Assembly (NCBI GenBank): GCA_022826565.1
Contig: JAJDUP010000005.1
Location: 160,291-224,290, forward strand
Origin: Gemmatimonadota bacterium
GTDB lineage: Bacteria; Gemmatimonadota; Gemmatimonadetes; Longimicrobiales; Gaopeijiaceae
DNA: 64,000 nucleotides
Direction of reading: 5' to 3'
The translations under genes and the position numbers were made by a program. Positions 25,301 to 33,328 of this stretch are shown here, one piece after another. Within the stretch, counting starts at the first letter, position 1. Each line of letters begins with the position of its first letter. A model generated the notes under the pieces. The model ran no database searches. It saw only the letters and a program-made list of their open reading frames with translations, and was not told where the DNA came from.

Positions 25301-26497
25301 TCAATACGGCGCTATCTCCTCGAAGTCGATCTCGATGGCGTTGAAATTGATCTCGATCAACTGGTGTCCCGAGTCCGGATCGTCGTCAAGAGTGATGAAC
25401 CGCAGTTCGGCGAGGCGGCGGATCTCGCGGATAAAGGTCCTGTGGGTAACGTCGTGGTAGGCGCCCCTTACATAGGGCGACCTGACAAGGTCAACCAGCC
25501 GGATCCGCGTCGATGGACGCTCCGAAAAGGGATCCGTGGGTTCCGTTTCGGCCAGGAGATAATCCAGCAAGGCGAATTCCCGGTGGTTCAGCAAGTGGCG
25601 GCGCTCACTCACCCGCATTCCGAGTGCCCGGGTCAGGGTGTCTCGGTAGACCAGCCGGTTCAGCCTGGTCTTGATGAAGCGGTTGATGCCGCGGAGTTCA
25701 GCCTCGAAGCCGCGGAGTCCGAAATCCACAAATGGAGAAAGATCGAAGGGCTGGACCCTCCGGCATGCCTGCAGCCGTCGCTTGTACTCGTCCCCGTTTC
25801 GGTAGAAGTAGTTCGATAGCCCATAGAAACCGTGGACATTGTACCCGCCCTCGTAAAGTATGGCTGCCTCCACCAACCGTGATACCCGTCCGTTGCCGTC
25901 TCCAAAAGGGTGGATGGTCACGAGGAAGAAATGGGCGAGCAGAGCCCGGATTACGGGATGCTCGTCCCGCAGCTGCGGCGAGTTCACGAATTCCACAAAC
26001 GCGGCCATCAAGTGCGGGAGGTCCTCGTGCGGGGCCCCCGGATGGACCCCACCGAGTGCTGCCGTGCCGACCGTGACTCCGTGCGTTCGCAGACGCCCGG
26101 GGACGTTGTTGGTCTCGTCGGAGAGGTGTGTCATCACCTGATGCATGTGCAGAATGTCCTCAAGGGAGATCGGGGGTCGTCCAGGTCCAAAGCGGACCCG
26201 CACCCAATTCTGGGCGTCATCCGCATTGAGGATCTGCCGGAATTCCCGCCCTTCAGCATCGAGGCCGGCCTTCCCGGCCAGAAAATCGGAAACCTGCGAC
26301 TCCGACAGCGGATTCCCTTCCAGTGCCGTGGAGCCGTGAATCGTCCTGATACGATTAAGTACGTCGAGTTGGTCCTTCCAGTCCGAAGGAAGCAGCAGGC
26401 TCATCGCGGCTTCCCTGCGTCCCTCGATCCGAACCAGAAAGGACATCATCTCCTGCAACTCCAGTCGATAGTCGAAACCGAAACGCGACCAATCCAT
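25301..26497 (-). CDS. Fic family protein with N-terminal inhibitory motif
   Basis: A 398-residue Fic-domain protein, probably an AMP-transferase acting on a hydroxyl side chain of a target protein. The active-site motif HPFGDGNGRVSR starts at His196. An inhibitory-helix motif STALEGN (residues 56-62) lies upstream, which marks a class II (self-inhibited) Fic protein. An N-terminal Fic_N-like region and a C-terminal winged-helix-like part (TRIRLVDLVRSPYVRGAYHDVTHRTFIREIRRLAELRFITLD) complete the usual architecture. The ATG at 26497 follows an AT-rich leader with short repeats. It stands alone; targets unknown. Confidence 0.92.
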   Translation of the reverse strand: MDWSRFGFDYRLELQEMMSFLVRIEGRREAAMSLLLPSDWKDQLDVLNRIRTIHGSTALEGNPLSESQVSDFLAGKAGLDAEGREFRQILNADDAQNWVRVRFGPGRPPISLEDILHMHQVMTHLSDETNNVPGRLRTHGVTVGTAALGGVHPGAPHEDLPHLMAAFVEFVNSPQLRDEHPVIRALLAHFFLVTIHPFGDGNGRVSRLVEAAILYEGGYNVHGFYGLSNYFYRNGDEYKRRLQACRRVQPFDLSPFVDFGLRGFEAELRGINRFIKTRLNRLVYRDTLTRALGMRVSERRHLLNHREFALLDYLLAETEPTDPFSERPSTRIRLVDLVRSPYVRGAYHDVTHRTFIREIRRLAELRFITLDDDPDSGHQLIEINFNAIEIDFEEIAPY

Positions 26498-26787
26498 TCA
26501 CAAGGCACCTTATTTGGCAGGTAATTTGACAGGATAAATGGCTTTTTCATAATGAGATACAAGTACAATGTCCGCAAGTATGACACTGAAAATGACCGTG
26601 TGTCTGACAGGCTATCTGACGCAACTGGGCGCCCGTTGGCGCCAAGCGAATCCACTACCATCCTCGATGCGCAGGCCCGGTGAGTCCGTCATCTCGGCCG
26701 TCCAAGGGCCGAACTGCCGTTTGCGTCTCTGCGCCGATGCCCTGTAGCGTTCCGACACACTCTCCGCCTCTACGATTGGATCCCCTG
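26498..26787. promoter_or_regulatory. AT-rich divergent control region between fic and the serine hydrolases
   Basis: About 290 bases with no gene. The half next to fic is strikingly AT-rich for this genome. It contains a 12-base direct repeat, ATTTGGCAGGTA (26512-26523) and ATTTGACAGGAT (26524-26535), and the core TGACAGG recurs near 26604. Reading towards fic, TTGCGG, 17 bases and CATTAT could be a weak sigma-70 promoter. The half next to the serine hydrolase is ordinary. Confidence 0.4.
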
Positions 26788-28815
26788 ATGAATCCGGTTC
26801 CACTCCGCCTCGTTCGCCGCGCTTCCTCCGCTTTCGCAACCGCCCTGCTGGCTATCCTCGCCGCCACCGGCGTTTCCGCCCAGACCGAACTGCAACAGGG
26901 CCGCACCCTCTCCGGTTCCCTCTCCACCGGCGACACCGCCCGCTACACCGTCCAGGCCGACGAGGACGACTTCATCCTCGGCGAGGTCAACCAGATGTCC
27001 ATCGACGTGACGATCCGCGTGCTCGATCCGGACGGCACCCAGCGCGGCCGCTTCGGCGGACTTGGCCGCGGCCACCAACGCTTCAGCGGCCGCACGACGG
27101 CCTCCGGCACCTACACGGTCGAACTCTTCGCCACCGACGACGACGCAGACGAAACCGGAGAATACGAGATCACCCTCCTGCGCCACGAACCCGTCGCGAC
27201 CGATCCGAAGAAGCTCGCCGACCAGATGATGTCCCGCTTCGACGGCCCGAACTCACCCGGCGCCGCGATCCGTGTCTGGCGCGACGGCGAGACGCTCTAC
27301 TCCAACACCTCCGGCATGGCCAACCTCGCCTACGGCCTGCCGTTCGAAGAGGACACCCGCACCAACATCGGCTCCACCTCCAAGCAGTTCACCGCCTTCG
27401 CAGTCATGCTGCAGGCCGAACGCGGCCACCTCTCCCTCGACGACGACATCCGTACCCACATCCCCGAACTGCCCGAATTCGACGGCACCATCCAGGTGCG
27501 GCACCTCATCACCCACACCTCGGGACTCCGCGAATTCCTCAACCTGCTGCGCATGACGGGCCGCCGCCTCGACCGCGGCGACTGGATCGACCGCTCCGAG
27601 CTGATCGACATCGTTCAGCGCCAGCCGAAGCTCCAGAACGCCCCCGGCGCCGAGTGGAACTACAACAACACGGCGTTCGGACTGGCCGCCGCCATCGTCG
27701 AGCGCACCTCGGGCCAGGACTTCCACGCCTTCATGGAGGACAACGTGTTCGGCCCTCTCGGCATGACCGGATCCATGGTGCGTCCGTCGCCCCGCCACAT
27801 GGTCCCCAACCAGTCCGAGGGCTACACGCCCACCGAGGACGGCTACCGCCAGATCGGCGACCTCGGCGGAGCGGTCGGCGCCGGCGCGGTCTATAGCACC
27901 ATCGGCGACCTCCAGACCTGGGTGGAGAACTACGCCGACCCCCGCGTAGGCACCCGCGAGAGCATCGACGAGATGATGACCTCGTTCGTGCTCACCGACG
28001 GCGAGGAGACCGGCTATGGCTACGGCCTCTCCGTCGACGAGCAGGGCGGGCTCAAGCGCGTTCATCACGGCGGCGCCGATGTCGCGCACCGCTCGATGCT
28101 TGTGTACTACCCCGAGATCAACGCCGGCATCACCACCCAGAGCAACCACGCGCAGTTCAACAGCAACCTCGCATTCGAGTTGGCCGAAGCGTTCTTCAAG
28201 GACGCCATGGAACTGGAGGAGGAGGAAGAGGCCGTTGCGAGCGAGTTCGACCCCGAGGACTACGACGCGGAGGACTTCGACGAGTTCGTCGGCCGCTACG
28301 CGCTCGACGCCGCGCCCACCTTCATCCTCACCTTCAGCCGCGATGGCGACACCTTCTACACGCAGGCCACCGGCCAGCCCCGGATCGAGATGGTGCCCAC
28401 GTCCGACTCGACCTTCCGCCTGCTTCCGGTCGAGGCCTCGGTCACCTTCCTGCGCGGAGACGACGGCGACGTAGCAGCGGCGATCCTGAACCAGGGCGGC
28501 CAGCAGCAGCGCGCAACCCGTCTGGCCGACGACGCCCCGGAGGAGTGGAAGCCGGATGAGGAGGCCCTCGCCGACTTCACCGGCCGCTTCTTCAGCGAGG
28601 AACTGGAGACTTACTACACCTTCACGGTGGAGGATGGCGACCTGGTCATGCACCAGCGCAGGCTGGACGCGGCGACGCTGACGCCCGGCGAGAAGGACAG
28701 CTTCTCCGGAGGCGGGATGTCATACGCCTTCGAGCGCGACCGCAACGGGCAGGTGATCGGTTTCTATCTGAGCAATGTGCGGACGCGGGATGTGAGGTTT
28801 GGGCGGGTTTGGTGA
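26788..28815 (+). CDS. Secreted serine hydrolase (beta-lactamase/PBP-like)
   Basis: A 675-residue exported protein. A signal peptide (ASSAFATALLAILAATGVSAQ) is followed by a PPC-like beta domain (residues about 30-135: LQQGRTLSGSLSTGDTARYTV...FILGEVNQMSIDVTIRVLDPDG). The catalytic beta-lactamase/class C PBP-like domain comes next: Ser196-x-x-Lys199 in GSTSKQF, Tyr292-x-Asn294 in WNYNNTAFG and HHGG near residue 428. Acidic linker segments and two lipocalin-like DUF3471-type beta regions end the chain (FVGRYALDAAPTFILTF; FTGRFFSEELETYYTFTVEDGDL). It probably hydrolyses peptide or ester bonds outside the cell. The next gene encodes a close paralogue. Confidence 0.9.
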   Translation: MNPVPLRLVRRASSAFATALLAILAATGVSAQTELQQGRTLSGSLSTGDTARYTVQADEDDFILGEVNQMSIDVTIRVLDPDGTQRGRFGGLGRGHQRFSGRTTASGTYTVELFATDDDADETGEYEITLLRHEPVATDPKKLADQMMSRFDGPNSPGAAIRVWRDGETLYSNTSGMANLAYGLPFEEDTRTNIGSTSKQFTAFAVMLQAERGHLSLDDDIRTHIPELPEFDGTIQVRHLITHTSGLREFLNLLRMTGRRLDRGDWIDRSELIDIVQRQPKLQNAPGAEWNYNNTAFGLAAAIVERTSGQDFHAFMEDNVFGPLGMTGSMVRPSPRHMVPNQSEGYTPTEDGYRQIGDLGGAVGAGAVYSTIGDLQTWVENYADPRVGTRESIDEMMTSFVLTDGEETGYGYGLSVDEQGGLKRVHHGGADVAHRSMLVYYPEINAGITTQSNHAQFNSNLAFELAEAFFKDAMELEEEEEAVASEFDPEDYDAEDFDEFVGRYALDAAPTFILTFSRDGDTFYTQATGQPRIEMVPTSDSTFRLLPVEASVTFLRGDDGDVAAAILNQGGQQQRATRLADDAPEEWKPDEEALADFTGRFFSEELETYYTFTVEDGDLVMHQRRLDAATLTPGEKDSFSGGGMSYAFERDRNGQVIGFYLSNVRTRDVRFGRVW

Positions 28816-28901
28816 GGGAGATGGACACTTGCCCGGACCCGATGCGGCGCGAACTCTTCAATCTTCAAGCGAGATTCCCCTGCCGCGACAGGAGCCACGC
28901 C

Positions 28902-30674
28902 ATGATGCCGGTCGCCCGCCGCCGCCCTGGCCGCCATTCGCCGTTCGCCCTCTGGGCCCTGGTCCCGATCCTCATCGCAGGCTGCCAGGCGTGGGGACAG
29001 ACCACGGAACTGCAACCGGGCCGCATGGTCACGGGCGCTCTCGACCAGGGAGAAACGGCCCGCTACACAATCGACGCGGATGCGAACGAGTTCATCCTGG
29101 GCGAAGTGGACCAGGTCTCGCTCGACGTCGACATCCGCATCCTGGATCCGGACGGGGAGCAGATCGGACGGTTCGGAGGGCTCGGCCAGGGCATGGAGCG
29201 CTTCGCAGGCCGCACCTCGAGCGCCGGGACACACACGGTCGAACTGTCGGTCGCGGGAGACGACGCGAGCGCCAGCGGCAGCTACGAGATCACCCTGCTG
29301 CGCCACGAGCCCGTCGCTACGGACCCCGAGCAGCTCACCGACCAGCTGATGGCGCGGTTCGACGGCGACCACACGCCGGGAGCCGCCGTCCAGGTGTGGC
29401 GCGACGGGAGCACACTGTACTCGAAGGCCTACGGGATGGCCGACCTCACCCACGGGGTCCCGTTCACACCCGAGACCAGCACCAACATCGGCTCGACCTC
29501 GAAGCAGTTCACCGCCTTCGCCGTCATGCTCCAGCAGGAGCGCGGGCTCCTGTCCCTGGACGACGACATCCGCTCGCACATACCCGAACTGCCCGCCTTC
29601 GCCGAGACGATCCAGGTCCGGCACCTCCTCACGCACACCTCCGGCCTGCGCGAGTTCCTGAACCTCATGCGCATGACCGGCCGCCTCCTCAACCAGGGCG
29701 ACTGGATCGACCGCTCGGAGATTATCGACATCGTGCAGCGCCAGCCGGCCCTCCAGAACGACCCCGGCGCCGAGTACAACTACAACAACACGGCGTTCGG
29801 GCTCGCCGCGGCCATCGTCGAACGCACCTCCGGCCAGGACTTCCACGTCTTCATGGAGGAGAACGTCTTCGGCCCGCTCGGAATGACCGCGAGCATGGTC
29901 CGCCCCTCGCCGCGCGCCATCGTTCCCAACAGGTCCGAAGGCTACACGCCGTCGCCCGGCGGCTATCGGCAGATCGGCGACTTCGGCGCCGCGGTCGGGG
30001 CGGGTGCGGTGTACGCATCGGTCGCCGACCTCCAGACCTGGGTCGAGAACTACGCCAGCCCGCAGGTGGGCACGCGCGCGAGCATCGACGAGATGATGAC
30101 CTCGTTCGTGCTGAACAACGGCGACGAGACCGGCTACGGCTACGGCCTCAGCGTCGGCGAGCAGGGGGGACTCAAGCGCGTGAACCACGGCGGCTCCGAC
30201 GTGGCCCACCGCTCGATGCTGGCCTACTACCCCGAGATCAACGCTGGCATCACGGTCCAGAGCAACCACGCGCAGTTCAACAGCTCGGTTGCCTTCGAAC
30301 TGGCCGCGGCCTTCTTCGGGGATGCGATGGAAGAAGAGGAGGAGGAGGGCGACGCTGCCGGCGGCGGCGACCCGGCAGACGAGGAAGCGGCCACCGAACC
30401 GTGGCAGCCGACGGAGGATGACCTCGCCGCCTTCGCGGGCCGGTTCTTCAGCGAGGAGATCGAGACCTTCTACACCTTCACGGTCGAAGGCGGCGACCTT
30501 GTCAGGTACCAGCGCAGACTGGGCAACGCGGCGCTGACGCCCGGCGACGACGCTGACACCTTCTCGGGCGGCGGCACGGCGTTCGCCTTCGAGCGCGACC
30601 GCAACGGCGAGGTCATCGGGTTCTACCTGTCGAGCGGGCGGACACGGGACGTGAGGTTCGGGCGGGTGCGGTGA
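28902..30674 (+). CDS. Serine hydrolase lipoprotein, paralogue of the preceding gene
   Basis: A 590-residue protein with the same layout as its neighbour: N-terminal PPC-like domain (LQPGRMVTGALDQGETARYTIDADANEFILGEVDQVSLDV), catalytic domain with STSK in NIGSTSKQFTAFAVML, YNN in YNYNNTAFGLAAAIVER and NHGG, and one C-terminal beta region (FAGRFFSEEIETFYTFTVEGGDLV). It differs in having a lipobox (ILIAGC), so it should be membrane-anchored, and in lacking one of the two C-terminal beta regions, replaced by a Glu/Ala-rich linker. The ATG at 28902 has AGGAG upstream. Tandem duplication followed by divergence is the obvious origin. Confidence 0.9.
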   Translation: MMPVARRRPGRHSPFALWALVPILIAGCQAWGQTTELQPGRMVTGALDQGETARYTIDADANEFILGEVDQVSLDVDIRILDPDGEQIGRFGGLGQGMERFAGRTSSAGTHTVELSVAGDDASASGSYEITLLRHEPVATDPEQLTDQLMARFDGDHTPGAAVQVWRDGSTLYSKAYGMADLTHGVPFTPETSTNIGSTSKQFTAFAVMLQQERGLLSLDDDIRSHIPELPAFAETIQVRHLLTHTSGLREFLNLMRMTGRLLNQGDWIDRSEIIDIVQRQPALQNDPGAEYNYNNTAFGLAAAIVERTSGQDFHVFMEENVFGPLGMTASMVRPSPRAIVPNRSEGYTPSPGGYRQIGDFGAAVGAGAVYASVADLQTWVENYASPQVGTRASIDEMMTSFVLNNGDETGYGYGLSVGEQGGLKRVNHGGSDVAHRSMLAYYPEINAGITVQSNHAQFNSSVAFELAAAFFGDAMEEEEEEGDAAGGGDPADEEAATEPWQPTEDDLAAFAGRFFSEEIETFYTFTVEGGDLVRYQRRLGNAALTPGDDADTFSGGGTAFAFERDRNGEVIGFYLSSGRTRDVRFGRVR

Positions 30675-30690
30675 GGGTGCGCCCCTCGAT

Positions 30691-31095
30691 TCACCCGGCC
30701 TGAACCTGTCGTCGCGCCGCGGTCACAATGGCCGACGCGCCCGCGATGGCGTTCGCCGCCTGTCGCGCCCCGAAGCCTGCCGACGGGGTCCAGTCTTCCA
30801 GACCGTTGGGATACCGGGTGGGAATGTAGTTGAGGTCGAGTTCGCGGGCGTCGTCCAGAAGTTCGTCAAGCTCCGGAACGCGAGGGTCCAGACGCTCGAT
30901 CAGGTTCCGGACGCTGTGACCCAGGACCGCTCTTACACCGCGTGCGTAGTGAACCGCCTTGACGGCCTTCTCCGCCGCCTGCTGCGAGGAGAAACACGCA
31001 TGAGAATGGAACCCCCCTTCCTCAGCGTGACGCGCGTGACGGAGGTCGTCCAATGCGGCATCGAGCCACCGCTGCGCCTGGACTGCACCCGTCAT
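30691..31095 (-). CDS. HEPN domain protein (toxin half of a HEPN/MNT pair)
   Basis: A 134-residue all-helical HEPN protein: AQRWLDAALDDLRHARHAEEGGFHSHACFSSQQAAEKAVKAVHYARG, then AVLGHSVRNLIERL and YIPTRYPNGLED. The SQQAAEKAVKA and TRYPN motifs are typical of HEPN partners of minimal nucleotidyltransferases. An R-x4-H (RAVLGH) is present, but whether it is the catalytic RNase motif is unclear. The ATG overlaps the stop of the MNT gene (ATGA). In such pairs the HEPN protein is the likely RNase toxin and the MNT protein neutralises it, in some systems by adding AMP. Confidence 0.88.
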   Translation of the reverse strand: MTGAVQAQRWLDAALDDLRHARHAEEGGFHSHACFSSQQAAEKAVKAVHYARGVRAVLGHSVRNLIERLDPRVPELDELLDDARELDLNYIPTRYPNGLEDWTPSAGFGARQAANAIAGASAIVTAARRQVQAG

Positions 31096-31448
31096 CGGTC
31101 CTCCGGAAAGATCTCGACGCCTTCTCGGCGCAGCAGGTCGAACACTCCGAAGCCGTCGGCTTCAAGGGCGGCATATTCATCGGGCGTGTAGACGAGGAGA
31201 TCAACGACCATGGGCAAGACCTGGTCGAGTTCCCTCGTCAGGGCCAGCGCGCGCGCCGTCGGCGGAAGATCCGTGTCCATCACGACGGCCATATCGAGGT
31301 CGGAGAACCCGTCGGCCTCACCGCGGGCCCATGATCCGAAGACGACGGCGCGCTTCACGCCCGCCTTGCGCAGCACCCGCCCCGTTCGCCGACACACCTC
31401 CCCGAAGGTGCAGGGCGCGGGAGCGGAGATCACAGTGACTTCCGACAT
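31092..31448 (-). CDS. MNT-type minimal nucleotidyltransferase (antitoxin)
   Basis: A 118-residue protein with the pol-beta nucleotidyltransferase signature GSWARGEADGFSDLDMAVV (GS, then DxD about ten residues on). The C-terminal part (VDLLVYTPDEYAALEADGFGVFDLLRREGVEIF) is common in MNT antitoxins. I take the ATG at 31448, which begins just before the conserved region; an earlier in-frame start at 31481 is less likely. It is translated ahead of and coupled to the HEPN gene. Confidence 0.88.
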   Translation of the reverse strand: MSEVTVISAPAPCTFGEVCRRTGRVLRKAGVKRAVVFGSWARGEADGFSDLDMAVVMDTDLPPTARALALTRELDQVLPMVVDLLVYTPDEYAALEADGFGVFDLLRREGVEIFPEDR

Positions 31449-31542
31449 TCGTGGTCGTCTCCGGTAGTGCTGTGCGGTCAAGCTACGTGAGAACGCTAGC
31501 CTCCGAATGGTGCATTATCCAGCGCTATTCCGGCAGATCGGG

Positions 31543-32475
31543 TCATCCCACTGCCGCCATCACCTCTTCCACGCCACCCTCGGCCATCCGCTCCAGGTCG
31601 TCCTGGTACTTGAGCAGCACCCCGAGCGTGCGGTGCGCGGTCTCCCGGTCGAGCGTGTGACGGTCGAGCGCCATGAGCGCGCGGGTCCAGTCCAGCGTCT
31701 CCGCCACGCCGGGCCGTTTGAACAGCTCCAGCTCGCGCACCTTCTGCACGAACGCCACCACCTGGGTACTCAGCTGCCCCGGCGCGTCCGGAACGCGTGA
31801 CGCCAGGATCTCCAGTTCGCGCGCCGCGGTCGGGTAGTCGATCCAGTGATAGATGCAGCGGCGCTTCAGCGCGTCGTGGATCTCGCGGGTCCGGTTGGAG
31901 GTGATGACGACGTGGGGCGGTTCGGTGGCGGTCACCGTGCCCAGCTCCGGGATCGTGATCTGGAAGTCCGACAGAACCTCCAGCAGGTATGCCTCGAAGG
32001 GCTCGTCGGTGCGGTCGAGTTCGTCGATGAGGAGGACGGGGGCGACGCCGTCCCGCGGGTCGAGCGCCGAAAGCAGCGGGCGCCGGATGAGGAAGTCCTC
32101 GGAAAAGACGTCGCGGGCGAGGTCGACTGTGTCCGATTCCCGGTCGGCAGGATTCGCGTCGCCCCCCTCCGCCGCCCGGATATGGATCATCTGCTTCGCG
32201 TAGTTCCATTCATAGGCGGCCGACGCCAGATCCAGTCCCTCGTAGCACTGAAGCCGGATCAGCGGACGGCCGAGTCCGGCCGCTAGCGTCTTCGCGACCT
32301 CGGTCTTGCCGACACCGGCCTCACCCTCGAGCAGGAGCGGACGTCCCAGCCGCAGCGCGAGAAACAGGGCGGTCCCAAGACCCGTGTCCGCCACATAGCC
32401 CTGGTCGCGGAGCAGCGCGACCACGCTTTCGACGTCAAAGGTGCCTGGCTCACCAGACTGCGGGCGGGCCGTCAC
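31543..32475 (-). CDS. MoxR/CoxD-type AAA+ ATPase
   Basis: A 310-residue AAA+ ATPase: Walker A GEAGVGKTEVAKTL, Walker B PVLLIDELDRTDEPFEAYLLEVL, sensor 1 ITSNRTREIHDALKRRC and a sensor 2 region near RTLGVLL. CoxD, a MoxR protein encoded next to CO dehydrogenase genes, is known to help assemble the metal-sulfur active site and acts with a VWA protein (CoxE; homologue at 22297). It is the last gene of the leftward molybdenum hydroxylase cluster, 43 bases after the FAD subunit gene. Its position supports a maturation role for the enzyme encoded upstream. Confidence 0.88.
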   Translation of the reverse strand: MTARPQSGEPGTFDVESVVALLRDQGYVADTGLGTALFLALRLGRPLLLEGEAGVGKTEVAKTLAAGLGRPLIRLQCYEGLDLASAAYEWNYAKQMIHIRAAEGGDANPADRESDTVDLARDVFSEDFLIRRPLLSALDPRDGVAPVLLIDELDRTDEPFEAYLLEVLSDFQITIPELGTVTATEPPHVVITSNRTREIHDALKRRCIYHWIDYPTAARELEILASRVPDAPGQLSTQVVAFVQKVRELELFKRPGVAETLDWTRALMALDRHTLDRETAHRTLGVLLKYQDDLERMAEGGVEEVMAAVG

Positions 32476-32518
32476 CGTGCAGCCCGCCAGCAGCCCGTCG
32501 CGTCGACGGCGCCGCCCG

Positions 32519-33316
32519 CTATCCGCAGGCCTCCACGGCGCGCTTCGCCATCACGGTCACCAGGTGCGCCCGGTAGTCGGCGCCGGCCGCTGTGTCCGAC
32601 AGCATGCCGTCGGACGACACCGAGATCCCGGCCACCGCATCGGCGCTGAACGAGCCGGCCAGCGCGGCCTCCATCTCGGCCACCCGGAACACGCCATCGC
32701 CCGACGCACCCGTCACGGCCACCCGCACGCCGCCCGCTCCGTCCGCGACCATCACCCCCGCCACCGCGTACTTCGACGCCGGGTTGGCGAACTTCGCGTA
32801 CGCCGCGCGCGCTGGCACCGGGAACCGCACCGCCGTCACCACCTCGTCGTCCTCCAGCGGCGTCATGAACATGCCCTGGAAGAAGTCGTCGGCACCGATC
32901 TCGCGGCGGTCGGTCACGATCGTCGCGCCCAGCGCCACGCAGGCCGCCGGGTAGTCCGCGGCAGGGTCGTTATGCGCCACCGACCCGCCGATCGTCCCCG
33001 CGTTCCTCACCTGCGCGTCGCCGATCCCGTCGGCCATCTCCGCCAGCGCCGGAATCCGGCCCTGCACGGTCTCCGATCCGGCCACCTGAGCGTGGGTGCA
33101 CATCGCCCCCACCGTAACCGAGTCACCGTCGTCGCTGATGTCCGCCAGCCCCGACACGCCCGCCAGCGACACCAGATCGCTCGGCGCGGCCAGGTTCAGC
33201 TTCATGACCGGCAACAGGCTGTGCCCGCCCGCGATCAGCTTCGCGCCCTCCGCACCCCGCAGGGCCGCGAGAGCCTCATCCAACGATGTCGGTGCGTGGT
33301 ATGTGAAATCGTTCAC
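32519..33316 (-). CDS. CoxM-like FAD-binding subunit of a molybdenum hydroxylase
   Basis: A 265-residue medium subunit. FAD-binding motifs are AGGHSLLPVMK and RNAGTIGGSVAHNDPAADYPAACVALGA. The N-terminus FTYHAPTSLDEALAALRGAEGAKLIAGG and the C-terminal CO_deh_flav_C-like region are standard. It would carry electrons from the [2Fe-2S] clusters of the small subunit through FAD to an external acceptor. It lies 12 bases downstream of the large-subunit gene, giving the order S-L-M-D, a permutation of the classic coxMSLD order. No 4Fe-4S loop is seen, in contrast to the FAD subunit at 45397. Confidence 0.9.
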   Translation of the reverse strand: MNDFTYHAPTSLDEALAALRGAEGAKLIAGGHSLLPVMKLNLAAPSDLVSLAGVSGLADISDDGDSVTVGAMCTHAQVAGSETVQGRIPALAEMADGIGDAQVRNAGTIGGSVAHNDPAADYPAACVALGATIVTDRREIGADDFFQGMFMTPLEDDEVVTAVRFPVPARAAYAKFANPASKYAVAGVMVADGAGGVRVAVTGASGDGVFRVAEMEAALAGSFSADAVAGISVSSDGMLSDTAAGADYRAHLVTVMAKRAVEACG

Positions 33317-33328
33317 GAGTCTCTCCGA

